Shown here one piece after another: positions 27,007 to 35,910 of a DNA stretch of 36,952 nucleotides. Both the position numbers and the translations under genes were made by a program. The first letter of the stretch is position 1; each line of letters starts with the position of its first letter. Origin of the DNA: Pseudomonadota bacterium (GTDB lineage Bacteria; Desulfobacterota; Desulfobacteria; Desulfobacterales; RPRI01); assembly GCA_018901125.1 (NCBI GenBank), contig JAHIFE010000238.1, positions 1 through 36,952 of the forward strand, in the 5' to 3' direction. The notes beneath the pieces were generated by a model. The model saw nothing but the letters and a program-made list of their open reading frames with translations, had not been told where the DNA came from and searched no databases.

Positions 27007-29331
27007 TTAAAATTTGTCGGCCCATTGATAAAGCTTTGGATTTGAACAGACTTCGTAATATTTGTGAGAACTTATGTCCTTGACTTTAAATGTGGCAGTA
27101 TCGATAATCGGAATCTGGGACTCACGTATTAGTAAACGTTGATAGTAGCCACTTTTGGTCGGGAATTTACCGGTGTAAAAATTTGATTTCAGTTCATTTA
27201 TATCGGTCAAAGTTCCTTTAAGCAGTTTCAGATCAATTTCGTTGGAAAGCTTTTTAAAACCTTCTGCATTCAACTCAATGCCGTTGACATTATACCGCAA
27301 ATAAAGGTCATCATTGCCATCAGTCATGTTTTCAGCATCGTAGGCTTGGAAAACGTAAAGATTGAACAGGCTGTTTTGATTGACAAAAAGCCGTATGCCG
27401 GCTTTCGAGCATCTCGACAAACGGTCGGCCTGATTTATTGCTGATGAAATCATGATACGGTTAGCCTGGTCGAAAAGAAAGGCCGGAACTTTGTCCGAAT
27501 AACTGATGCCTATTCCAAGTTCAAGAATCGGTAACTGAAATTTCTGACTCTTTTCGTTATATCGCCTGATTATCATCAATATGTTAAGAGCGATACTGCA
27601 TGCCTTTGAAGCACAAAACCAGCCGGCGGGTGCATTTTCATATTCAAAAATTGATAAAATGACAGCATCGCCCTCGATAAAATTTTTTGTTGCATCATAC
27701 TCAGAAAGAATTTCAGATATTGGGTCAAAAAAATTAAGGCTGAAATAAGAGGCTGGATTCAAACCAAGTTTATTCATCTGGTAGGTGATGTCGGTGGAGC
27801 CGCGCACGTCAGCCTTAACCACAACATGGTTTATAATAGCTGCCTTTTCCGGAGGACGTTCATGGGGTAAAAGAAATTGATATAAAGTATTGTTCACCCG
27901 CGAAAGGTTTATAATCTTATCCTCCGTAGCAATATTCACCTGTTCCATACAGTCCTGGATTATTCTGAAGTTATTTATATCCCGATGATAACGTGCAAAA
28001 GCTTTGAGAAAACGTATAAGAAAGATTTTGTGCTTAAAATCGGTTGTGTTTTTAAGCAGTTTAATCTTTTTGTTAAGCGGACGTAGCGATAAGACTTGTT
28101 GGTAGTTTTGATTTATTCGTTTAAGCCTTTTTTTTATGGCTTTACGCGTCTTTGATGAAACCAGATACTGTGCGATCTGCTGGGGATTCAAGGGAGGACA
28201 GTATTTCAAATGTTCAGGCTGCATTTCATAAGATGCAGAGATAAGCTCAATCAATCCTTTGCGTTTAAATTGCTTATATAAATAATTTAACAACTTTTTT
28301 TGATTCTTCATCAGGTTTTTCAACCTGATAAGCTCACTTTTGGAGGCGTTTTGCTTTTTTAAGTTCCGGTAATCGGCTTTTGTTTGCAGCCAATTAAAAA
28401 GTAGCTCCATGTTTTCCGGATCTTGAATGATTCCTTCTATTTTTTCATTGTAAGTGCGCCGTTTTTTTAGGGTGTCCTCTTTATCATGAGATAGAGATGG
28501 GTTCGAGCGCTGTTCGATGTTGATATCGGAAAAACTGGGATCATATAAACCTATAGCGTTGATAATTTGGCGAACAAGGAAGATCAGAGCTTCATATTTG
28601 TCCGGATCATTTGTTCGACGACCGAGGCATAAATCATATTCATTGAGCATGATAAATGAATTATCATATTGTTGAGTATGCAGAATAGGATTGATAAGAA
28701 GGTTTTCGAATAGCTGTGTGCTGCAGCCAAAGATAGCTTCAAGCATTGGTTGTATTTCGTTTTGTTCAATGTCTGCCCAAAATCCGCACATATCCTTGCC
28801 TACCTTCTGTTCGATTATTGCACGATCCAGATGGATCTTTCTCAGGTTTACATTAGAATGGTAGGATTCTTCCGGCGGAGAATTATAGTCATAAACGCAA
28901 AGGTCTGTTTGGCGAACGGTTTTTTTCAGTTGTCCGATCATAGTGTCATACTGTGCCCGGATTCCATCAAGCAGTATTTTAAACACGGCAGTTTGAGCCA
29001 GATAAACTATTGAAATCTGTTTGCTGAGCTTAGCTTTGTTTATTGCTTCAAGCATCAATTCTTTATAAATCTGTTTATAGTTGTCTACCTCCATGGGCCA
29101 TTCGCCGGACAACGATTCGAGTCCTTTTTTCTCGATTCCGGCATGATGCGACATTAATCTATAAACAAGTTTGCTGGTATCATTGATAAAAACAGGGCTT
29201 ATCAAAACATCATGTCGTATGTTATCCACTCCTGGCACCAACTGCCCGAGAGAGAAGTCAACTGCATAATTTTTGAGGGGAAAACCGCTAAGAGGCGGCA
29301 ATTTGAACAAGTTTTGAAAATAAGCGAACAT
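27007..29331 (-). CDS. Large protein with C-terminal class III cyclase-like domain
   Basis: The first ~495 of 774 residues are mainly helical and unrecognised, with a basic coil-rich stretch at 280-420. From about residue 502 a class III nucleotidyl cyclase homology domain can be read: VVVKADVRGSTD (D508), FIEGDAVILSIFE (D555), LGIGISYS and SSAINQADRLSRC. D508 and D555 stand at the two metal-binding aspartates of adenylate/guanylate cyclases. I cannot see the usual purine-specifying residues, so catalysis is likely but unproven. No transmembrane segment is evident. It stands alone, 283 nt downstream of the GIQIG protein gene. Confidence 0.75.
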   Translation of the reverse strand: MFAYFQNLFKLPPLSGFPLKNYAVDFSLGQLVPGVDNIRHDVLISPVFINDTSKLVYRLMSHHAGIEKKGLESLSGEWPMEVDNYKQIYKELMLEAINKAKLSKQISIVYLAQTAVFKILLDGIRAQYDTMIGQLKKTVRQTDLCVYDYNSPPEESYHSNVNLRKIHLDRAIIEQKVGKDMCGFWADIEQNEIQPMLEAIFGCSTQLFENLLINPILHTQQYDNSFIMLNEYDLCLGRRTNDPDKYEALIFLVRQIINAIGLYDPSFSDINIEQRSNPSLSHDKEDTLKKRRTYNEKIEGIIQDPENMELLFNWLQTKADYRNLKKQNASKSELIRLKNLMKNQKKLLNYLYKQFKRKGLIELISASYEMQPEHLKYCPPLNPQQIAQYLVSSKTRKAIKKRLKRINQNYQQVLSLRPLNKKIKLLKNTTDFKHKIFLIRFLKAFARYHRDINNFRIIQDCMEQVNIATEDKIINLSRVNNTLYQFLLPHERPPEKAAIINHVVVKADVRGSTDITYQMNKLGLNPASYFSLNFFDPISEILSEYDATKNFIEGDAVILSIFEYENAPAGWFCASKACSIALNILMIIRRYNEKSQKFQLPILELGIGISYSDKVPAFLFDQANRIMISSAINQADRLSRCSKAGIRLFVNQNSLFNLYVFQAYDAENMTDGNDDLYLRYNVNGIELNAEGFKKLSNEIDLKLLKGTLTDINELKSNFYTGKFPTKSGYYQRLLIRESQIPIIDTATFKVKDISSHKYYEVCSNPKLYQWADKF

Positions 29332-29476
29332 GCGCCAGATTTTATCCTTTATCCGATATCAGACAAACTGTTACGCTTGGCGAGGTAAAAGATGCAAAGA
29401 ACTCGCTATTATTAATGGTAGAATAATAAGAAAAATAGTCTGTTACGTCAAGAATTAAATATCAGAATGTCAGAAA

Positions 29477-29514
29477 CACGTAAACTGTCCTGTAGTGTAG
29501 CACGTAATCTGTCC
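29477..29514 (-). repeat. Direct repeat pair, possible insertion-sequence end relic
   Basis: On the minus strand GGACAGATTACGTG and GGACAGTTTACGTG (one mismatch) are spaced by 24 nt start to start, next to GTAAACC. Paired repeats of this look recall multiple terminal repeats of IS21-like elements. No transposase gene is nearby, so at most a relic. The remaining intergenic DNA (29332-29614) shows no gene. Confidence 0.3.
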
Positions 29515-29614
29515 GGTTTACAATGGTCACCAGTGGTGGTGATGCATGAGATGGACAGAGATATTGCAGGAGCTATTTATTAGAAAGCAGCAGTTTTAGC
29601 GGCATATAAAAATT

Positions 29615-30301
29615 TTAAAATTTTGCATTAATGATTGGCATATAAGGCATGCGGCCATTTTCTATGTGATTCAAAATACCAATCTGTATACCTTTCATCT
29701 CATTACAATCATTAAAAAGTCCTATTTGAATACCCGTAACCTTGTCTGAATAGTTGAAAATCCCAATTTGAATGCCAGACATACTGCTGCTTTTATCATA
29801 ATTGAAGTTAAAAAGTCCGGCTATCTGAATTCCTTTAAAAGTAGCGGCAGCATTGCCTATCAGACCTATCTGAATGCCTGTAGCATCGTATGTAACTCCG
29901 TTACCAAAACCGCCTATTTGTATCCCGGAAAGATGATCGGTGGTATTACCAAGTCCTGCTACCTGTATTCCTGTAACATTAAAATCGCCGGGATCCCCAG
30001 CGGCGTTATTCATTAGTCCAACAAGCTGTATGCCTGTGAGGTTATGGGTACTGTTCACACATAGCCCGAGATCAATTCCATGTAAATCGGTGTTTTTTCC
30101 ATAGAAAATGGTAAAACGCATTCCGGCTATGCTCTTGTTCTCATTAAATAGTTGCAATGGATTAAAAACAGAAAACTGGAAAGGTGTCCAGCCGCTCCTG
30201 ACAGCTGCAGGTTTCTCTGACCGCACTTGCACGTTTTCCGCCTTTGCACCAAATGCAGATACAAGCAATATTGTTACTACAAGAAATATCGTGCGTTTCA
30301 T
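29615..30301 (-). CDS. Exported GIQIG-repeat protein (LA_2272-like surface repeat)
   Basis: A Sec signal peptide (KRTIFLVVTILLVSAFGAKA) is followed by at least eight copies of a ~20-24-residue unit with core G-I-Q-(I/V/L)-(G/A), often then L/I-x-N. This is the pattern of LA_2272-type surface repeat proteins, expected to form a beta-helix/solenoid at the cell surface or in the periplasm. I chose ATG 30301 (MKRTIF) with GGGGG just before; a TTG four codons upstream is less likely. Function unknown. Confidence 0.85.
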   Translation of the reverse strand: MKRTIFLVVTILLVSAFGAKAENVQVRSEKPAAVRSGWTPFQFSVFNPLQLFNENKSIAGMRFTIFYGKNTDLHGIDLGLCVNSTHNLTGIQLVGLMNNAAGDPGDFNVTGIQVAGLGNTTDHLSGIQIGGFGNGVTYDATGIQIGLIGNAAATFKGIQIAGLFNFNYDKSSSMSGIQIGIFNYSDKVTGIQIGLFNDCNEMKGIQIGILNHIENGRMPYMPIINAKF

Positions 30302-30454
30302 ATTATCCCCCAAGAAAAATTCTTCACATGTTCATCAGGCAAGGCAATCAAAATAATGGCAATAATTTTTTCCGTATGATACACTCTTGAGCAAGTCTTG
30401 AATAGAAAAAGGGCCGAGATTAAATTCATGAGCTATTGTAATCATTAAATAACT

Positions 30455-30552
30455 TGGCGGAAGTGCATGGGAATCGAACCCACCCGGGACGGTATTAGCG
30501 CCCCACACCGGATTTGAAGTCCGGGAGCCCCACCAGTGAGCTGCGCACTTCC
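30455..30552 (-). tRNA. selC: tRNA-Sec (anticodon TCA)
   Basis: The 5' strand GGAAGTGC pairs with GCACTTCC at the 3' end, discriminator G, and CCA is encoded (30457-30455). The anticodon loop is CTTCAAA with TCA. An 8-bp acceptor and a long extra arm make it ~98 nt including CCA, the usual bacterial tRNA-Sec plan. Its presence means the organism decodes some UGA as selenocysteine. No selA/selB/selD is in the window. Confidence 0.96.
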
Positions 30553-30569
30553 ATTTGAAAAATTGGTCT

Positions 30570-30597
30570 ATAATAGTAGCCCTCGTTTATTTGTCAA
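30570..30597 (-). promoter_or_regulatory. Promoter of selC
   Basis: Reading leftward: TTGACA (30597-30592), 16-nt spacer, TATTAT (30575-30570), 17 nt before the tRNA 5' end at 30552. Near-consensus sigma-70 elements dedicated to the tRNA. Confidence 0.75.
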
Positions 30598-30624
30598 TGA
30601 TTTTATATTAAGGCAGATATTTTC

Positions 30625-30656
30625 AAAAGTCCATTATTCAATTATAATGGACTTTT
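30625..30656. promoter_or_regulatory. Perfect 13-bp inverted repeat between selC and peptidase gene
   Basis: AAAAGTCCATTAT and its exact complement flank a 6-nt loop. It has A/T runs on both sides, as in a bidirectional terminator, but lies between two divergent genes. An operator or insulator, or a terminator for unwanted transcripts, are all possible. Confidence 0.6.
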
Positions 30657-30737
30657 ATAAACTCATTAGGCAAGCAATTAAATCTGTAATAGCGAGATGT
30701 TATATATAATAAGAATTTCAAATTTCAGGGAGTTTAT

Positions 30738-31877
30738 ATGATTAACAGCAAGCGGCTTGCTGATACATTCCGGTTTCTTGTCGGGATCGACAGCGTTTCA
30801 AAACATGAAGGTAATTTCGCTAAGGAATTAAAAAAGATTTTTGAATCTATGGGTGCGGAAACTGCTGTTGATAACGCAGGGAAAATAATTGGAAGCGACA
30901 CAGGGAATCTGGTTATAAAGTTTGCCGGTAATAAAAAGGCTCCTCCCCTTCTCTTGAATGCACATATGGATACTGTTGAACCCGGAAAAGGTATTGTGCC
31001 AGTTCTGAAAAACGGGGTTTTTACAAGCAACGGTACTACAATACTTGGGGCTGACGATAAAAGTGCAATAGCAATTCTTATAGAAGTAATGACGGTTCTT
31101 AAAGAAAAAAAAATGAGCTATGGACCGATCGAGATAGTTTTGACTATATGTGAAGAAATCGGACTGTTGGGAGCAAAAAATCTCGATATGAAACTCATTA
31201 ATGCTAAATACGGGTATGCGCTTGATGCCACTGACACTGAAGGTATAGTTACACGCGCTCCCGGTGCCAACAGGCTTGAGTTTATAATCCACGGAAGGGA
31301 TGCTCATGCCGGGGCTGCCCCCGAAAAGGGTATAAATGCAATTCTTCTTGCCGGGAAAGCAATTGCCGGGCTTGAACTCGGTCGGATCGACCGTGAAACA
31401 ACATGTAATATTGGTATAATAAAAGGTGGTATAGCAACAAATATTGTCCCAAGTTATGTCAACATTAAGGGTGAGGTCAGAAGTCATAACAGTGAAAAGT
31501 TGAAGGAAGTCACAAATAACATAATATCTTCTTTTGAAAATGTTATTAAGAATTACCAGGGGGATTCGTCCAATGGCCTTCCAAGAGTTGATGTTATTGT
31601 GGAAGATGATTTTTCCAGTACAAATATACCCGAAAACCATCCGGTTGTGACATTAGCTAAACAAGCCGCCACAAATCTGGGTAGAAACATGGTAACAAAA
31701 ATTACAGGTGGCGGAGCCGACGCAAATATATTTTTTGCAAAGGGCATTATAGCAGGAGTCATAGGAACCGGTATGCGCGATATGCATACTGTGCGGGAAT
31801 CGGTTAAGGTTGATGACATGGTTAATACCGGTGAACTTTTACTTGAGATTATTAAGCTTCATACAATCGGTAATTAG
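30738..31877 (+). CDS. M20-family peptidase (PepT/tripeptidase-like)
   Basis: This 379-residue metallopeptidase has the zinc ligands of family M20: NAHMDTVEPG (H76, D78), LGADDKSA (D106), CEEIG (E139/E140) and the dimerisation-lid GRDAHAGAAPEKG. Related bacterial proteins are called tripeptide aminopeptidase or PepT-like. It should release N-terminal residues from small peptides in the cytoplasm. GGGAG precedes the ATG and a TATAAT-like box lies ~30 nt upstream. First gene of a same-strand run to 34817. Confidence 0.9.
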   Translation: MINSKRLADTFRFLVGIDSVSKHEGNFAKELKKIFESMGAETAVDNAGKIIGSDTGNLVIKFAGNKKAPPLLLNAHMDTVEPGKGIVPVLKNGVFTSNGTTILGADDKSAIAILIEVMTVLKEKKMSYGPIEIVLTICEEIGLLGAKNLDMKLINAKYGYALDATDTEGIVTRAPGANRLEFIIHGRDAHAGAAPEKGINAILLAGKAIAGLELGRIDRETTCNIGIIKGGIATNIVPSYVNIKGEVRSHNSEKLKEVTNNIISSFENVIKNYQGDSSNGLPRVDVIVEDDFSSTNIPENHPVVTLAKQAATNLGRNMVTKITGGGADANIFFAKGIIAGVIGTGMRDMHTVRESVKVDDMVNTGELLLEIIKLHTIGN

Positions 31878-31933
31878 CCTGGACGCTGCTTTTTCAAGTT
31901 AAACATATTTGGCCATGCTTAAGGAATAAATAT

Positions 31934-33097
31934 ATGATTGCATATTTTGACTGTTTTTCCGGAATAAGCGGTGACATGACTTTAGGTGCTTTCATTGACC
32001 TTGGTGTACCAATTGACTGGCTTAAAGAAAATATTAATAATATCCCCTTAAATGATTTCGAGTTGTCCGTTTCAAATGTTTTCAAAAACGGGATAAGCGC
32101 AAAACAAGTTGAAGTAAAAACTTCCGCATCTTCCGTATCAAGAAACTATTCTCAGATTTTATCCCTTCTTTCAAATAGTTCTCTTTCGGCAAATATTAAA
32201 GATATGAGCACCTCAGTTTTTGAAATAATCGCTACAGCCGAAGCCCAAATTCATGCCTGCCCAAAAGAAAAAGTACATTTTCATGAGTTAGGCGGAGTAG
32301 ATTCAATTGTCGATATTGTCGGAACAGCTCTTTGCATTGATTACCTTGGAATAACAAAGGTATATTCATCAAAAATTCCCATAAGTTCAGGCTTTGTAAA
32401 CTGCCAGCATGGAATTATTCCGGTTCCGCCGCCTGCTGTGTTATCAATATTAAAAGATGTTGCTGTATATGGCGTTGATATAAAAAAGGAGATTGTAACA
32501 CCCACCGGTGCCGCTATTGTAAAGGCGCTTTGCCAATCATTCGGGACATTCCCTGATATGATTGTCGAAAAGACAGGCTATGGCGCAGGAAAATATGATC
32601 TTGAACATATTCCGAATCTTTTAAGAATTACAACAGGCAGGGACACAGCAAAAGAAATCTATCAAAAAGATGTTATCCTGCAGATAGAAACCTGCATTGA
32701 TGATATGAATCCTGAAATTTTCGGATTTCTGATGGATCGCCTTTTTGAAGACGGAGCCCTTGATGTATACTGGACACCTGTTTATATGAAAAAGAACAGA
32801 CCGGGAACCAAGATATATGTAATTTGCAGCCATCATAATAAGGATGTCGTTATTAACCGGATCTTATCTGAAACTACTACAACAGGTGTCAGATATCATG
32901 AGCTTGAAAGAAAAAAACTATCAAGGCACCAGGTTGAGATGAAAACAATCTACGGAATTGTTTCGGTAAAATGTATCACAAACACGGATGGCACAAAACG
33001 CTTTGTTCCTGAATATGAAGTTTGTAAAAAAATTGCTCTTGAGAAGAATATACCTATAAAAAATGTGTACGAAAATATTCTAAAGGATTTATCCTGA
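31934..33097 (+). CDS. larC: LarC, nickel insertion for the pincer nucleotide cofactor
   Basis: LarC uses CTP to insert nickel into pyridinium-3,5-bisthiocarboxylic acid mononucleotide, the cofactor of lactate racemase and relatives. The 387-residue protein begins with the family signature AYFDCFSGISGDMTLGAFID and has the VHFHELGGVDSIVDIVG and NIDDMNPE-like (CIDDMNPEIFGFLMDRLF) segments. It is one uninterrupted reading frame, unlike lactobacilli where a ribosomal shift joins two parts. larA, larB and larE are not in the window. Its TGA overlaps the next ATG. Confidence 0.95.
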   Translation: MIAYFDCFSGISGDMTLGAFIDLGVPIDWLKENINNIPLNDFELSVSNVFKNGISAKQVEVKTSASSVSRNYSQILSLLSNSSLSANIKDMSTSVFEIIATAEAQIHACPKEKVHFHELGGVDSIVDIVGTALCIDYLGITKVYSSKIPISSGFVNCQHGIIPVPPPAVLSILKDVAVYGVDIKKEIVTPTGAAIVKALCQSFGTFPDMIVEKTGYGAGKYDLEHIPNLLRITTGRDTAKEIYQKDVILQIETCIDDMNPEIFGFLMDRLFEDGALDVYWTPVYMKKNRPGTKIYVICSHHNKDVVINRILSETTTTGVRYHELERKKLSRHQVEMKTIYGIVSVKCITNTDGTKRFVPEYEVCKKIALEKNIPIKNVYENILKDLS

Positions 33098-34395
33098 TGA
33101 ATAACGGCAATCCTCATATTGTTATAATAGGAGCCGGGTTTGCAGGCTTATGGGCTGTTAGAACTTTATCAGGAAAAAATGTGCAGGTAACTCTGATAGA
33201 TAAAAACAACTATCATACATTTCTGCCTCTTCTTTATCAGGTAGGCGCAGCCGAGATTGAACCGGAAGGTATAGCTTACCCTATACGTTCACTGATCAGA
33301 AAATATTCAAATATCAAATATCTAAGATCGGAGGTAAGCGATCTTGACCTTGATTCTAAAACTCTTATAGCAAACGGCAGAAAAATTAGTTTTGACTACT
33401 GTATTATAGCCACTGGCTGTACAACAAATTTTTTTGGAATACCCGGGGCGGAATCGGTTTGTTTTAAACTAAAGACGCTTGATGACGCTGTTATCATCAG
33501 AAACCATATTCTTACCTGCTTTGAAAGGGCTGCGTTTTGTACTGGAATTGAGCGGCAAAACAGTCTGCTAACATTTACAATAGTAGGCGGAGGCCCGACC
33601 GGCGTAGAATTTGCCGGAGCACTTGCAGAATTGTTATATGGACCTATGCGCAAAGATTACCCGGAATACGATATTAATAAAGCCCGCATAGTGTTAATAG
33701 AATCTTCAAGCAGATTACTGGGTATGTTACCTGATGCTCTGAGCTCATACACACTTAAAAAGCTTCAAAGTCTCGGGGTTGAAGTTATGCTGGAAACCTC
33801 TGTTGAAAACATTACTCCGATGGGTGTTAAAATCAAAGAAGGGGCAACTGTCGAATCTGAAACCATACTGTGGTGTGCCGGCGTGAAGGGCCCTGTTGAG
33901 GCTTCCGGCTGGCGTATTCCGCTTGCAAAAGACGGAAGGATAACGGTTTCTGAAGACCTAAGAATTAAAGATTATGAAAATGTATATGCAGCTGGAGATG
34001 CAGCATGGTTTGAATTTAATGGAAAGCCCCTGCCGCAAACAGCACCAGTGGCGATTCAGCAGGGAGTGATGGCAGCAGAAAATATTTTAAGGCAAATAAA
34101 AGGATCTCAAACTCTGCCTTTTAGATTTGTTGATAAGGGTGCTATGGTCACGATAGGCAGAAACAGTGCGGTTGCAAATTTTGCCGGAATGAAGTTTAAA
34201 GGTTTTTTTGCCTGGATTATATGGCTTGTTATTCATTTAACGAACTTGATCGGATTCAGGAATAAAATAATAGTACTCATTAACTGGTCGATAGATTACT
34301 TTCTTTTTGAAAGGGCGGTCCGTCTTATTCTTCCTTCGTGCTGTAACGAACCGGGATTTGTTTCATGTCTCAGAAGGAGACGCGATAAACAGTAA
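33097..34395 (+). CDS. Type II NADH:quinone oxidoreductase (NDH-2) like
   Basis: Two dinucleotide-binding motifs are present: IIGAGFAGLWA (10-20, FAD) and IVGGGPTGVEFAGAL (162-176, NADH). NYHTFLPLLYQVGAAEIEPE (38-57) is the family quinone/FAD segment and VYAAGDAAWF (297-305) closes the FAD site. The C-terminal region (GFFAWIIWLVIHLTNLIG, INWSIDYFLFERAVRL) is amphipathic and membrane-binding. It should pass electrons from NAD(P)H to quinone at the inner membrane. In a strict anaerobe this may balance redox or serve as a sulfide-quinone-like relative. ATG overlaps larC's stop. Confidence 0.9.
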   Translation: MNNGNPHIVIIGAGFAGLWAVRTLSGKNVQVTLIDKNNYHTFLPLLYQVGAAEIEPEGIAYPIRSLIRKYSNIKYLRSEVSDLDLDSKTLIANGRKISFDYCIIATGCTTNFFGIPGAESVCFKLKTLDDAVIIRNHILTCFERAAFCTGIERQNSLLTFTIVGGGPTGVEFAGALAELLYGPMRKDYPEYDINKARIVLIESSSRLLGMLPDALSSYTLKKLQSLGVEVMLETSVENITPMGVKIKEGATVESETILWCAGVKGPVEASGWRIPLAKDGRITVSEDLRIKDYENVYAAGDAAWFEFNGKPLPQTAPVAIQQGVMAAENILRQIKGSQTLPFRFVDKGAMVTIGRNSAVANFAGMKFKGFFAWIIWLVIHLTNLIGFRNKIIVLINWSIDYFLFERAVRLILPSCCNEPGFVSCLRRRRDKQ

Positions 34396-34817
34396 TGAAT
34401 GTTTTGTATAAAGTTATACTTCTATCAGTCATATGTTTCATATTATTATTTAATTTTACTGGCTCTGATCAAAAGTTACAAAAGCTGGCACAAGAAGTGT
34501 ACTTACAAAAACAATGGACGCCGCCATTACCGCCAAACAAATTTAAATCCGACGGCTGTTCGTTCTGTCCTGATAATGAATGGTTAAAATGTTGTGTTGA
34601 GCATGATGTTATTTATTGGATGGGAGGCAGCAAAGAGGAAAGAAAGCAAGCGGATTTGGATTTGGAGAAATGTGTAGGCAGGTCAGGACATCCGTTCATA
34701 GGTAAGATTATGTATTATAGCGTTCGTATAGGTGGAGTATATTGGCTTCCCGCCCCTTTCAGATGGGGTTTTGGCTGGGATTACCCTCAATCCGGTCCTC
34801 CTGATAAAAAGTATTGA
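34395..34817 (+). CDS. Exported phospholipase A2-like small protein
   Basis: The 140-residue protein has an N-terminal membrane/signal segment (KVILLSVICFILLFNF). DGCSFCPDNEWLKCCVEHDVIYW contains C66-C67-x-x-H70-D71, the His-Asp catalytic core seen in secreted phospholipases A2, followed by GG and the AD-x-x-L-x-x-C ending (ADLDLEKC). The calcium loop before it is not typical. This may be a PLA2-fold protein with or without activity. It overlaps the NDH-2 stop by the TAATG junction, so it belongs to that operon, an unexpected place for a lipase. Confidence 0.7.
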   Translation: MNVLYKVILLSVICFILLFNFTGSDQKLQKLAQEVYLQKQWTPPLPPNKFKSDGCSFCPDNEWLKCCVEHDVIYWMGGSKEERKQADLDLEKCVGRSGHPFIGKIMYYSVRIGGVYWLPAPFRWGFGWDYPQSGPPDKKY

Positions 34818-34858
34818 TGCATTACTATTGTCGGAAAAATGATAGGATTGCAGTTTAT

Positions 34859-35329
34859 TCAAGCTTTTCTTTCATCCCACAACACATGTGCCATATCGAC
34901 TATAGTTTGTTTCTGAACTTGTGTAAGCGGGCAGAATGGAGAGTTATCAAAAGTCGTTTCCCTGTTTTCAACGATCAGTACCATTGCGTCCCTGTTTAAT
35001 GTATGCGTGTGCCAAGTTGATTTTTTAACATTATAAATCTTAAGTGGATGCATATCTTCAGCGTTGATTTCCGTAACCGTTTCAGTTCCGTTACCGATAA
35101 AAAGTATGCAGCGCCCGCGCAACAGCACAAAAACTTCATCTGTTTCATTATGACGCTGCATCGCTGAAAGATTTTCCGGCAAAAGTTCAGCGCTGAAATT
35201 TAATACAGCTACCCGCCATGTCTCAAAATCAACAACAGGGCTGTATCCTTCTTTTGTATAATCGAGTATATCTATTAATTTTTCGTGCCGGGCCTTGTTC
35301 GTACAGTCATCCATTTTTCTATTCACCAT
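34859..35329 (-). CDS. Cupin-domain protein
   Basis: This 156-residue protein has a single cupin barrel: MQRHNETDEVFVLLRGRCILFIGNG forms motif 1 (H, E ligands) and KSTWHTHTL motif 2 (His). It resembles small mannose-6-phosphate isomerase-like cupins whose substrates are unknown. Start 35329 has only a weak AAGG; ATG at MDDCTNK is an alternative. It converges with the PLA2-like gene. Confidence 0.8.
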   Translation of the reverse strand: MVNRKMDDCTNKARHEKLIDILDYTKEGYSPVVDFETWRVAVLNFSAELLPENLSAMQRHNETDEVFVLLRGRCILFIGNGTETVTEINAEDMHPLKIYNVKKSTWHTHTLNRDAMVLIVENRETTFDNSPFCPLTQVQKQTIVDMAHVLWDERKA

Positions 35330-35910
35330 TACCTTATCATCGCGAGTTTATTTGGAGTTAACATGAGCCAGTTTCAAAACGTCCCATTTTGGCCGATCTC
35401 TGCGTTGGGCAAAAATTTTAATCCTCGAAATACTCCATGTATTCCTGCGGTTAAAATTTTCACCCGCCTTGACCTTGACCAAACTGAAACGTTTTGAAAG
35501 TGGCTCAACATATCAAATAGTTTATTGACAATAAATCTTATTATTATATATGGTTTTAATTTTTAAAATAATTTCTGCATGTTTTTCCGTACTATTACAG
35601 ATAATCCGATTGAACAATGCTGATAATATGGACCTGTTAAAATCGTTGTCAAAGTTCAAAAATGTTTATATGGGCAAAATATTTCTTAGTTTCTTGTCCA
35701 GTTCAATACAAAAAATGCTGTATGTATAAACAAATTAATGTAATACGAATTGGCTTATAAAACAAGCTAAAGGTTGGCCCTGGGTGTAATTAAAAGTGTT
35801 GGTTAGAAGGTTTGCATCAATTACATATCATATAAAAAAACGATACGAGCAAGTGCATAAAAATAACATGCTGTAATCATTAAATAATTCTAGACTTTTT
35901 GATTTAACTA
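35330..35910. other. Intergenic region with large palindrome, before the insertion sequence
   Basis: About 580 nt without a supported gene. It holds the palindromic element at 35364-35507. Right after it, TTGACA at 35525 with a TATAT/TATAAT-like box ~16 nt on could be a plus-strand promoter, but nothing recognisable follows before the IS. The rest is AT-rich. Confidence 0.5.
35364..35507. repeat. 144-nt imperfect palindromic element
   Basis: Outer arms 35364-35382 (TGAGCCAGTTTCAAAACGT) and 35489-35507 are reverse complements with one mismatch. Inside, TTTTGGCC...GGGCAAAAATTTTAA mirrors TTAAAATTTTCACCC...GACCAAA. The loop region carries ATACTCCATGTATTCCTGCGG. The layout is that of a MITE-like or large extragenic palindrome; no coding capacity. 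Confidence 0.75.

Noticed and set aside
30455-30552. selC as the attachment site of an integrated island in this window
   Set aside because: No integrase gene or direct repeat of the tRNA 3' end is visible on either side.
30828-31640. 270-codon frame on the minus strand opposite the M20 peptidase
   Set aside because: Shadow of a gene with clear zinc-site motifs; composition is rich in C, F, Y and N as expected of an antisense frame.
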